8,945 nt of DNA from an uncultured Collinsella sp. (GCA_902489515.1 CABUAL010000057.1:1-8945), one strand, 5' to 3'. Positions 1 through 6,469 are shown, counted from the first letter of the stretch. The notes: generated by a model from the letters alone, not told the origin. A program made the numbers and translations.

Positions 1-1663
1 GAACGTGCGCCTGGCCGCCGATAACGGCAACGTTGCGCTCGCCGTCGTTGGCGATGGCCTGGGCGCGCAGCTTGGGCAGCACGGCGGTCATGGCCTCGCG
101 GGCGGCCTTGAGCTTGCTGGCGCGGATCTGGGCGCCCTCGGGCTCGTAGAACGCACGCTCGCAGGCACGACCGCAGGGATGCGGGCAGATGGTGCCGGTA
201 ATAAACGGCAGGGCGTTGCGCTCGATGATAATGTTGAGTGCGTCCTCGTAGCGGCCCTCGTCAACAGCCGCCAGGTAGGCGGGAATGTCCTGCTGGATGG
301 GGCAGCTCGTGCGGCACGGCGTGGTAAAGCAGTCGGAAAGCGGGCTCTTGCCGGCAACCTTGCGGTCGGGCAGCGGGCGCAGCGGCTTCTTGTAGAGCGG
401 ATTGGTGAGCGAGTCGGTCTGGATCGCGGTCACAGCCTCGAGAGAGACGCCCGCGAACGGCTTGCCATCCAGGTCGGTAAACTCGCCGGCCATCTGGCTA
501 AAGCGCTCGTAGCCACCGGGCTTGAGCACGTCGGTCGCCAGGGTAACGGGCCAAATGCCGGCATCGTACAGGGCACGGATGTTGTAGACCGTGGCACCGC
601 CGGAGTAGCTGATGCGCAGCTTGCCATCGAACTGCTCGGTAATGCGGCGGGCGGCCTCGATGGTCAGCGAGAACAGCGAACGGCCCGACATGTACATCTC
701 GGTGGAAGGCAGCTCGTTCCTCGTCACGTCGACGGGGAACGTGTTGGTCAGCTTGACGCCAAACTCCAGGCCGCGCTCGGCACACAGGGCAATCAGGCGC
801 TCGAACATGGGCACGGCGTCGGACCACTGCAGGTCCTCGCGGAAGTGCGTATCGTCGAAGACGATGTAGTCAAAGCCCAGCTCGTTCAGACGCTGGCGGG
901 CAAACTCATAGCCCAGCAGCGTGGGGTTGCACTTGATGTAGGTGTTAAGGCCCTTCTCGATAATCAGATAGGTCGCGATGCGCTCGATCTCCGCCGGCGG
1001 GCAGCCGTGCAGGGTGGACTCGGTGATGGAGTTGGAGACGCGCGCCGGGATGGACTCGACAAACGCGGCATCGACATGCTCAAACTTGTCCAGGTTGGCG
1101 AGCGCCCACGTGCGGCACTCGTTCCAGACGTCGGAGCCGCTGGCGTCCTTCATGCCCTCGATGTAGGCATCGACCTTGGGGCTCTTGATGCCCTCGAGGT
1201 CATAGCCCACCGACATGTTAAAGACAAAACCGTCCGGGCTGCCCAGGCCGTACTCGCGAGCGATCAGGTGGCAGGCAAACCATGCCTTCACGTACTCGGC
1301 AAAGGCCTGCGGAACCTCGAGCTCGGTCGACCACTCGCAGTTGTAGCACTCGTCCTGCGCCACGATGCAGGGTTTGTTCACACACTTGGAGAGCTCCTCG
1401 CCGTCCATAACCTGGACGGTCTTGAGCTCAAAGAAGCGGGAACCGGCCACGTAGGATGCCACGATGTTCTGGGCAAGCTGCGTGTTGGGGCCGGCGGCCG
1501 GGCCAAACGGAGTCTCGATGCGCTCGTCAAAAATGGGAAGCGCGCCCTCCTGGTTGGTCGTGACCATCTTACGCACGCCAAAGATGGCGTCCTGGGCCTT
1601 GTGCTCCTCGATGATCCAGTTCATCAGCTGCGAAAACGGGATCGGCCTCATGATGTCGCTCAT
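1..1663 (-). CDS. ygfK: YgfK-type flavin/Fe-S oxidoreductase (putative selenate reductase subunit), 3' end outside window
   Basis: The first 554 codons of a protein of about 1,000 residues in E. coli; the rest lies beyond base 1. The start MSDIMRPIPF is nearly the same as that of E. coli YgfK as I recall it, and an SD (GAGGAG) sits 6 nt upstream. Residues 1-430 form a dihydroorotate/dihydropyrimidine dehydrogenase-like barrel, with KCNPTLLGYE (244-253) and ISYSGGA (351-357). A Fer4_20-type domain follows, with C445, C450, C454 and C493, C497, C501, the pattern that holds Fe-S clusters in GltD and dihydropyrimidine dehydrogenase. The FAD/NAD(P) Rossmann domain begins at about 543, where the usual GAGPAG reads GGQAHV. 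YgfK is a cytosolic redox protein found in anaerobic purine/urate gene clusters; its exact reaction is not settled. It is the last visible gene of the permease-ssnA-ygfK operon. The family call is secure; function in urate breakdown is inferred from context. Confidence 0.93.
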   Translation of the reverse strand, partial: MSDIMRPIPFSQLMNWIIEEHKAQDAIFGVRKMVTTNQEGALPIFDERIETPFGPAAGPNTQLAQNIVASYVAGSRFFELKTVQVMDGEELSKCVNKPCIVAQDECYNCEWSTELEVPQAFAEYVKAWFACHLIAREYGLGSPDGFVFNMSVGYDLEGIKSPKVDAYIEGMKDASGSDVWNECRTWALANLDKFEHVDAAFVESIPARVSNSITESTLHGCPPAEIERIATYLIIEKGLNTYIKCNPTLLGYEFARQRLNELGFDYIVFDDTHFREDLQWSDAVPMFERLIALCAERGLEFGVKLTNTFPVDVTRNELPSTEMYMSGRSLFSLTIEAARRITEQFDGKLRISYSGGATVYNIRALYDAGIWPVTLATDVLKPGGYERFSQMAGEFTDLDGKPFAGVSLEAVTAIQTDSLTNPLYKKPLRPLPDRKVAGKSPLSDCFTTPCRTSCPIQQDIPAYLAAVDEGRYEDALNIIIERNALPFITGTICPHPCGRACERAFYEPEGAQIRASKLKAAREAMTAVLPKLRAQAIANDGERNVAVIGGQAHV

Positions 1664-1737
1664 AGTGAGCTCCTCTCTGTAACGCCCGGCGAGACCGCGC
1701 GGCGGGCGCAAATACGGTGTAGCGCTAGCACAGCGCC

Positions 1738-1797
1738 GGCGACCCCGCGGAGGTCGCCTATACGCGCGTCGGATGCGGCGAAACATCCGACGCGCGT
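1738..1797 (-). other. Two tandem hairpins in the ssnA-ygfK gap
   Basis: The 148-nt gap between ssnA and ygfK holds a perfect 14-bp inverted repeat (1762-1775 with 1784-1797, 8-nt loop) and a second 7-bp stem (1738-1744 with 1752-1758, 7-nt loop). On the minus-strand transcript they come just after the ssnA stop. No U-run follows either stem, so a simple intrinsic terminator is unlikely. A role as mRNA processing or stability element, or partial attenuator, is inferred. Confidence 0.7.
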
Positions 1798-1811
1798 GAA
1801 TCTACTTGTAA

Positions 1812-3167
1812 TTAGTAGGCGCGATCGTTGAGCGTGCTCCAGAGCTTCTTGGACTCAGCCATGGTCCACGCGTTGATCTTGTCCTCATCAATGCCAACGA
1901 ACTCGCGATCCTTGTACAGGACGCGGCCGTTGATGATGGTGGTGCGGCAGTTTTTGCCCATCATGCCAAAGAGCATGTGACCGTCGATGTTCTCCTCGCT
2001 CAGCGGCGTAAAGGGCTTGTAGTCCATAACGATGACGTCGGCGGCAGCGCCGGCCTCGAGCACGCCGAGCTTGCGATCGAAGTACTTGCTCGCCATCTTG
2101 GCGTTGTTCTCGAAGAGCATCGTCATGGCCTCGCACCAGCCCACGTTGGGCATGGCGGCGTTGTGGCGCTGAATGATCAGGAAGACCTTAAGGCTCTCGA
2201 GCATGTCGTGGGTGTAGGCGTCGGTGCCCATGCACACAGGGATGCCGCGGCGGAAGAACTCGAGCACGGGGGCGCAGCCCACGGCGTTGCCCATATTGGA
2301 TTCGGGGTTGTTGACGAGCCAGGTGCCGGACTCCTTGACGATATCCATCTCGGCAGGCGTCACGTGGATGCAGTGACCCAGCATGGTGTCGGGACCCAGC
2401 AGGTTGTGCTGCAGCAGGCGCTCGACGGGGCTGATGCCGCCGCGGTTGAGGCGGGAGTCCCAAACGTCATTCATGCCCTCGCACACATGGATGTGGAAGC
2501 CGGTCAGGCCGTTGTTGGCCTCGGCCATCTTGTCCATGGTCTCGTCCGACAGCGTAAAGGTGGCGTGACCGCCAAACATGGCGGCGATCATGTGGTTGTC
2601 GTTATCGCGACGCTCCTTGGCGGCCCACTGGGCAAATTCGGCGTTCTCGGCAATGGCCTGGTCGCATTTTTCCTGGCCGCGGCGATCGGAGACCTCGTAG
2701 CACAGGCACGAACGCATGCCCAGCTCCTGAGCTGCATCCTTAATGGTAAAGAGGCTTCCCGGGATCTCGCAGAAGCTCGCATGGTGATCGAAGATCGTGG
2801 TGACGCCATCGCGGATGGAGTCAAGAATCGTGGCATAGGCGCTGGCCTTGGTGCCGTCGAGCGTCAGGTTGTCGTCGATCTTCCACCACTGCTGCTCAAG
2901 ATTCTCCAGGAAGTTGGTGGGGTTGCAGCCCTTAATGGCAAGGCCGCGGGCCAGACCCGAGTAGATGTGGGTGTGGCAGTTGATGAGTCCGGGCATGATG
3001 AGGTTGCCCTGGGCGTCGACGTACTCGGCATCCGGGTACTTGGCCTTGAGCTCGCACTCGGGGCCCACTTCGACGATCGTATCTCCGTCAATAGCGACCG
3101 CACCGTTGGGAATGAACGGAGTCTGAGCGTTGCGGGTAAAGACGGAACCGTTAGCGACCAGAAGCAT
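1812..3167 (-). CDS. ssnA: SsnA-type amidohydrolase (purine/urate cluster aminohydrolase)
   Basis: A 451-residue metal-dependent amidohydrolase, near the usual SsnA length (about 440). The fold's metal ligands are visible: H65 and H67 in NCHTH, H225/H227 in FHIHVCEG with E230, H265 in LGHCIHV, and D316 in GTDAYTH. The NNPESN stretch (286-291) is typical of the guanine deaminase/chlorohydrolase branch. The start chosen is the ATG with SD AAGGGAG 5 nt upstream; an ATG six codons earlier (at 3185) has no such site and would overlap the SD. SsnA accompanies YgfK in E. coli and in gut bacterial urate-degradation clusters, where a hydrolytic step on a purine-derived intermediate is expected; the substrate cannot be read from sequence. 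It follows the permease by 196 nt and precedes ygfK by 148 nt. No damage or missing catalytic residue is seen. Confidence 0.95.
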   Translation of the reverse strand: MLLVANGSVFTRNAQTPFIPNGAVAIDGDTIVEVGPECELKAKYPDAEYVDAQGNLIMPGLINCHTHIYSGLARGLAIKGCNPTNFLENLEQQWWKIDDNLTLDGTKASAYATILDSIRDGVTTIFDHHASFCEIPGSLFTIKDAAQELGMRSCLCYEVSDRRGQEKCDQAIAENAEFAQWAAKERRDNDNHMIAAMFGGHATFTLSDETMDKMAEANNGLTGFHIHVCEGMNDVWDSRLNRGGISPVERLLQHNLLGPDTMLGHCIHVTPAEMDIVKESGTWLVNNPESNMGNAVGCAPVLEFFRRGIPVCMGTDAYTHDMLESLKVFLIIQRHNAAMPNVGWCEAMTMLFENNAKMASKYFDRKLGVLEAGAAADVIVMDYKPFTPLSEENIDGHMLFGMMGKNCRTTIINGRVLYKDREFVGIDEDKINAWTMAESKKLWSTLNDRAY

Positions 3168-3172
3168 AAATG

Positions 3173-3179
3173 CTCCCTT
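3173..3179 (-). promoter_or_regulatory. Ribosome binding site of ssnA
   Basis: AAGGGAG on the minus strand ends 5 nt before the ATG at 3167. It decides the start against the upstream in-frame ATG at 3185, which would place this SD inside the coding region. Confidence 0.8.
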
Positions 3180-3273
3180 CAACATCAGGGGCGGGGTTTG
3201 ACACCTCTGACATGGCGGAAGTGCGAAGCGCCGGCCTACACCGGAAACGGGCCCTCTCCCGTCAACGCTTCAC

Positions 3274-3347
3274 CAAAGGGACAAGCCCTTTGAAGTGCGG
3301 CTTGGCGCCGCATGACGTCGGCGGACGAGGCGATGCGCCCGCCGACG
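3274..3347 (-). other. Two hairpins in the permease-ssnA gap
   Basis: The 196-nt gap (3168-3363) contains a 9-bp inverted repeat, 3316-3324 with 3339-3347 (14-nt loop, GC-rich), close behind the permease stop, and a 7-bp one, 3274-3280 with 3286-3292 (5-nt loop). Neither is followed by a U-tract in the transcribed direction. They may protect or partially terminate the upstream message. No separate promoter for ssnA is convincing here, so co-transcription is favoured. Confidence 0.55.
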
Positions 3348-3363
3348 AATAGCACCGAATTGG

Positions 3364-4758
3364 TTACTTCTTGCTCTCGGGCAAGACCAGATCCACGGCA
3401 GCGTCCTTGGCGGCATCGATGTGCTGAGCCACGACCGGCGTCTGCGGAAGGATCAGGTTAAGGACAATGGCCATGATGGCGGTGGGGGTTACGGCATTGG
3501 AGCCGATGACGGTGGACACCCAGGCGGGCATGCCCTCGCCGGCAAGGCAACCGCTGGCCATCCAGATACCCAGGCCAAAGACGACGGAGGTGCCGACGAT
3601 GGTGGTGGTGCGCTGCGTGAGGCCCTCGCGGGTGAACATGCGCACGCCGTTCATGGTGATGGTGCCAAAGACGCCGACGGTCGCGCCGCCGATGACGGGC
3701 TGCGGGATGGCGGAAAGGACGGCAGAGAGCTGCGGGAACAGACCGGCGATGGCAAAGACGGCCGCGATGATCACAAAGACCCACTTGTTGACGACCTTGT
3801 TGGAGCAGATGATGCCCACGTTCTGGCCAAGGGCGCTGGTGGGAAGACCGCCCAGCAGGCCGCCGACCATAGAGGTGAGGCCCTGGGACACGATAGCGCC
3901 GGAGAGCTCGCGCTCGGTGGGCATACGGTCGATGGAGCCCAGGCAGGCGGCGGAGACGTCACCGATAACCTGGATGGCAACCATGGGGAACACGACGGCG
4001 AGGGTAATGCAGACCTCGGGATCAAACTCGAGCGCATAGGGCATGAGCTTGGGAAGGGCGAAGACCTGAGCGGTGGCAACGCTGGAGAAGTCGATCATGC
4101 CAAAGGGAATCGAAACGATCATGCCAACGATCATGCCAAAGAACACGGATCCCAGCTTGAGCGTACCCTTGCCAAAGTTGGCGAGCGCAAAGACCACGGC
4201 GAAGGTGATAAGAGCGACGCACCAGGCCTGCGGGGTGCCCCACAGCGGCGTACCCATACCGCCGGCCATATACTTGACAGCCGTGGGATAGAGAGAAACG
4301 CCGATGGAGAAGATGACCGTACCGGTCACGACAGGCGGGAACAGCCACTTGATCTTGCTGTAGGCCAGACCAAAGAGGACCGCGACGGCACCGCCGACAA
4401 TCTCGCCGCCCAGCAGCGCACCAAAGCTAAAGCCCGAGGCACCCATGGCCTGCAGGGCCGGCAGGAACGCGAACGAAACGCCCATGACGATGGGCAGGCC
4501 GCCGCCGATGCGACGGAAGGGAGCGAAAGCCTGAAGGGCCGTGTCGATCGCCGAAAGAATGAGCGCAACCTGGATGATGTCGGTGCTCTGCTGGCTATTA
4601 AAGCCGTAGACGCCAGCCATGATGACAGCCGGGGTGATAATACCGGCAAACGAAGCCAGTACGTGCTGAAGGGCACACGGGATCATTTCCTTAACGGGAG
4701 GCATGCCTTCACGAGTGAACAGGGCTTCAGTGCCGTTCGTAACCGTCTCCTGGGTCAT
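3364..4758 (-). CDS. NCS2 family nucleobase permease (probable xanthine/urate transporter, divergent)
   Basis: A 464-residue polytopic inner-membrane protein, rich in hydrophobic segments, of the nucleobase-ascorbate transporter (NCS2) family, which imports purines or pyrimidines with a cation. Family marks: the TM1 QH pair in QHVLASFAG (H32), VIGDVSAA in TM8 (264-271) and QNVG in TM10 (Q312-N313). Compared with XanQ as recalled, the TM8 acid preceding IGD is Q263 and the TM9 aspartate is Q292, both normally acidic and important for substrate use. The chosen start is the ATG at 4758, since the added 29 residues from 4845 are polar, would run into the promoter, and resemble no family N-terminus; SD is weak (GGTGG). 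It is first in the operon with ssnA and ygfK, so the cargo is probably a purine such as urate or xanthine; this is contextual inference. Confidence 0.9.
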   Translation of the reverse strand: MTQETVTNGTEALFTREGMPPVKEMIPCALQHVLASFAGIITPAVIMAGVYGFNSQQSTDIIQVALILSAIDTALQAFAPFRRIGGGLPIVMGVSFAFLPALQAMGASGFSFGALLGGEIVGGAVAVLFGLAYSKIKWLFPPVVTGTVIFSIGVSLYPTAVKYMAGGMGTPLWGTPQAWCVALITFAVVFALANFGKGTLKLGSVFFGMIVGMIVSIPFGMIDFSSVATAQVFALPKLMPYALEFDPEVCITLAVVFPMVAIQVIGDVSAACLGSIDRMPTERELSGAIVSQGLTSMVGGLLGGLPTSALGQNVGIICSNKVVNKWVFVIIAAVFAIAGLFPQLSAVLSAIPQPVIGGATVGVFGTITMNGVRMFTREGLTQRTTTIVGTSVVFGLGIWMASGCLAGEGMPAWVSTVIGSNAVTPTAIMAIVLNLILPQTPVVAQHIDAAKDAAVDLVLPESKK

Positions 4759-4845
4759 TTGACCACCAATCCTCGAAATAGTTGTTTTCGCATCTAACGC
4801 TCTATTGTGACGCAGTGCGGGGTTGAGGTTGTGCCTTCGTTGCAT

Positions 4846-4874
4846 ATCGTATTAAAGATGATTCTCATTCTCAA
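4846..4874 (-). promoter_or_regulatory. Promoter of the permease-ssnA-ygfK operon
   Basis: On the minus strand, TTGAGA (4869-4874) and TACGAT (4846-4851) are separated by exactly 17 bp, a close fit to the housekeeping sigma-70/SigA consensus. Transcription would start near 4839, giving a leader of about 80 nt before the permease ATG. Prediction only. Confidence 0.6.
4854..4872 (-). promoter_or_regulatory. Fur-box-like sequence inside the permease promoter
   Basis: The minus strand reads GAGAATGAGAATCATCTTT, which agrees at 14 of 19 positions with the classical Fur consensus GATAATGATAATCATTATC. It fills the spacer between the -35 and -10 boxes, where a bound repressor would block RNA polymerase. 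In an AT-rich stretch a chance match is possible, and a different GAGAAT-repeat-binding protein could also use it. Confidence 0.4.
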
Positions 4875-5098
4875 TAATAATTTTTTGTTATCATACTATT
4901 CTTGAGCTGAGACAATGCATTTCCGCAGGTCAGGAAAGTGTCTGGTCAAAATAACATCTAACTTTTCTTTTGGTCGACCGTTTACCGCCAAATTCCTACC
5001 GTTCGTCTGTATTACGCAATGTACCTGCGAATATGCGAGATGAGGAATGGCGTGTTACCATGAGAAAAAATTGTTATGAACATTTCCGATTTCACCCC

Positions 5099-5104
5099 AA
5101 GGAG
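5099..5104 (+). promoter_or_regulatory. Ribosome binding site deciding the regulator start
   Basis: AAGGAG lies 6 nt before the GTG at 5111. The alternative in-frame ATG at 5060 has only a weak, distant GAGGA, and the TTG at 4970 has none. The site supports GTG as the start. Confidence 0.8.
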
Positions 5105-5110
5105 TTGCCC

Positions 5111-5767
5111 GTGAACGAGACCGTACGTCGCTTTTTGCCGATGGTCGATTTCCTGGAGCAGATACTCGGTAAGAACAGCGAAATCGTGCTGCACGATTTC
5201 TCGGATCCCGACCACGCCATCGTCGATATCCGCAACGGTATCGTGAGCGGCCGCAAGGTCGGCGGTCCCGCTACCGATCTGGCACTCAAGATCATGCACG
5301 ACGCCAAGTATCGCGACCTGCCGTTTATTACGGGCTACGAGGGCCGCGGTGCCGGTGGCAAGACATTGGAGTCAGCGACGTACTTTATCCGCGAGAATGA
5401 CGAGATCGTCGGCATGCTCTGCGTCAACACCGATCTTTCCACGATACGCTCCATCAACGCCATGACTCAGCAGCTCATGGCCTGCTTCGACGCTGTGCCA
5501 AGGCAGGCGGAGCCCGCGTCTATCGAGGTCGAAAGTCTTTCGGAGTCTACGCAGGAGCTCATCGACCGCAGTATTTCCGAGTTACTGAGCGCGCGCGGGC
5601 TGGATGTAGCGTCGCTTGGTCAGAGCGACCGCGTGGACGTCATTCGCCACCTCAACGGCAACGGAGTGTTCATGCTCAAGGGTGCCGTGGCCTGCGCCGC
5701 CACCGCACTGGGCATCTCGGAGCCCAGCGTCTACCGCTACCTGCAAAAAGTCCGCAAGGAGGGCTAA
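5111..5767 (+). CDS. YheO/DauR-like transcriptional regulator (PAS-like sensor plus HTH)
   Basis: A 218-residue regulator from a GTG start. The N-terminal half (about 5-115) matches the YheO-like PAS_6 domain: LPMVDFLEQILG (9-20), EIVLHDF (24-30), GYEGRGAGGKTLESATYF (75-92) and the closing GMLCVNTD (101-108). The C-terminal part holds an HTH of the DauR type; its recognition segment LGISEPSVYRYLQKV (200-214) ends just before the stop. DauR represses D-arginine utilisation in Pseudomonas; other members sense unknown small molecules. The gene is transcribed divergently from the permease-ssnA-ygfK operon, the usual arrangement of a local regulator, so a purine or purine-degradation product is the likely signal; this is inference. 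Longer versions starting at 5060 or 4970 are open in frame, but the SD and the family N-terminus favour 5111. A terminator follows about 55 nt after the stop. Confidence 0.9.
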   Translation: MNETVRRFLPMVDFLEQILGKNSEIVLHDFSDPDHAIVDIRNGIVSGRKVGGPATDLALKIMHDAKYRDLPFITGYEGRGAGGKTLESATYFIRENDEIVGMLCVNTDLSTIRSINAMTQQLMACFDAVPRQAEPASIEVESLSESTQELIDRSISELLSARGLDVASLGQSDRVDVIRHLNGNGVFMLKGAVACAATALGISEPSVYRYLQKVRKEG

Positions 5768-5781
5768 CCCGCTGATCCCTT

Positions 5782-5807
5782 GGGGACGGAGGAAAACGGA
5801 TCATTTT
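5782..5807 (+). repeat. 26-bp intergenic repeat, copy 1
   Basis: A single copy of a repeat that begins GGGGACGGAGG and ends ACGGATCATTTT. It matches copy 3 (6515-6540) at 25 of 26 bases. Similarity to copy 2 also continues about 10 bp to the left through CTGATCC (5772-5778). It sits between the regulator stop and the terminator and codes for nothing. Confidence 0.85.
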
Positions 5808-5822
5808 GCCGCATCGCCTGAC

Positions 5823-5860
5823 AAAAGACCCTGCAGTTCACACGCGCTGCAGGGTCTTTT
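5823..5860. terminator. Bidirectional intrinsic terminator between the regulator and ridA
   Basis: A perfect 14-bp inverted repeat, 5823-5836 with 5847-5860, around a 10-nt loop. The stem is GC-rich in its middle (GACCCTGCAG) with A4 at one end and T5 at the other, so either transcript ends in a U-run. The two flanking genes converge here, which fits a shared terminator. Confidence 0.92.
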
Positions 5861-5890
5861 TGCATGTCATGTTTAGTTGTTGCCAACGCC

Positions 5891-6268
5891 TTAGAGAGCG
5901 GCGACGACCTCGATCTCAACCAGACCGCCGGCCGGAAGGGCGGCAACCTGGAAAGCGCTGCGCGCGGGGAACGGAGCCTCGAACTTGGAAGCGTAGATCT
6001 CGTTCACGGCAGCGAAGTCGGCGATGTCGGCCAGGTAGACCGTGGTCTTGACGACATCGGCAAAGGTGGCGCCGGCAGCGGTCAGCAGCGCCTCGACGTT
6101 AGCAAGGGACTGCTTAGCCTGGGCCTCGACGCCCTCGGGCATCTTGCCGGTTGCGGGGTCGATGCCCAGCTGGCCGGACAGGAACACCATGTTGCCGGTC
6201 TGGATGCCGGGGGAATACGGGCCGATGGCTGCGGGTGCGTTATCGGAAGACACGACGGTCTTGCTCAT
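5891..6268 (-). CDS. ridA: RidA family enamine/imine deaminase
   Basis: A 125-residue protein of standard RidA (YjgF/YER057c/UK114) length, forming a cytosolic trimer in the family. It hydrolyses reactive enamines/imines such as 2-aminoacrylate to pyruvate and ammonia. Visible active-site residues: Y18 in GPYSPG, R103 in PARSAF and E118 in LVEIE, matching the Tyr17/Arg105/Glu120 set of enterobacterial RidA. The signature PARSAFQVAALPAG (101-114) and the strand FLSGQLGIDPATG (29-41) are typical. SD AAGGAG is 6 nt before the ATG. The gene stands alone between a terminator and a long leader, so it appears monocistronic. Because urate clusters include the diaminopropionate ammonia-lyase YgeX, whose product is 2-aminoacrylate, RidA could serve the neighbouring pathway; equally it may be a general housekeeping copy. 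Confidence 0.96.
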   Translation of the reverse strand: MSKTVVSSDNAPAAIGPYSPGIQTGNMVFLSGQLGIDPATGKMPEGVEAQAKQSLANVEALLTAAGATFADVVKTTVYLADIADFAAVNEIYASKFEAPFPARSAFQVAALPAGGLVEIEVVAAL

Positions 6269-6300
6269 GTTTTTCTCCTTACGATCAGATAGAGAGCGTG

Positions 6301-6348
6301 AGCGCGGCGTTCACACCGGGAGGCACAATTCGGTCTGAACACCGCGCT
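6301..6348 (-). repeat. Imperfect 18-bp inverted repeat in the ridA leader
   Basis: 6301-6318 is complementary to 6331-6348 at 16 of 18 positions, with a 12-nt loop. It ends 33 nt upstream of the ridA start. As RNA it would form a stable hairpin in the 5' leader; as DNA it could be an operator. No U-run follows in the ridA direction, so it is not an obvious terminator. Confidence 0.65.
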
Positions 6349-6381
6349 TGATTTGGGATGGTACTCAAGGTTTCCGCGCGA

Positions 6382-6407
6382 TGCAAGATTATTATCACGT
6401 TGCAAGA
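6382..6407. repeat. TGCAAGA direct repeat in the AT-rich ridA promoter patch
   Basis: TGCAAGA occurs at 6382-6388 and 6401-6407, start-to-start spacing 19 bp (near two helical turns), each followed by an AT-run. It could be a tandem protein-binding site; weak evidence, since the unit is short. Confidence 0.35.
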
Positions 6408-6469
6408 ATAATTTATCGCCCAACGGCGCCTGTCGGCCGCTGAACGGCATGACCGGACGGTGAAGTTCG

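Larger units (their letters stand above)
4759..5110. promoter_or_regulatory. Divergent control region between the permease operon and the regulator
   Basis: This 352-nt gap holds the start signals of two divergent transcripts. Its core (about 4845-4970) is strikingly AT-rich in a GC-rich neighbourhood. It contains the minus-strand permease promoter, an overlapping Fur-box-like sequence, and a possible plus-strand -10 (TACTAT, 4894-4899) without a clear -35. The plus-strand leader before the regulator GTG would be around 200 nt. The part from 4970 is also open in the regulator frame, so a longer N-terminus is not excluded. Confidence 0.7.

Noticed and set aside
5..1831. A 608-codon plus-strand open frame opposite ygfK
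   Set aside because: It is codon-for-codon antisense to the ygfK frame, lacks a sensible protein pattern, and arises because the real gene avoids TTA, CTA and TCA codons in GC-rich DNA.
1977..3293. A 438-codon plus-strand open frame opposite ssnA
   Set aside because: Antisense shadow of a clearly recognisable amidohydrolase; no SD and no domain-like sequence.
3421..4797. A 458-codon plus-strand open frame opposite the permease, rich in Gly, Asp and His
   Set aside because: Its composition is the mirror of hydrophobic transmembrane codons in the permease; not a plausible protein.
4759..4840. Purine riboswitch in the permease leader
   Set aside because: The leader is only about 80 nt and I could not draw the three-stem purine aptamer with its conserved loop-loop bases; no evidence for a riboswitch.
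4970..5110. A 47-codon N-terminal extension of the regulator from TTG 4970 or the ATG at 5060
   Set aside because: Open in frame, but the strong SD before GTG 5111 and the family's usual N-terminus favour the shorter protein.
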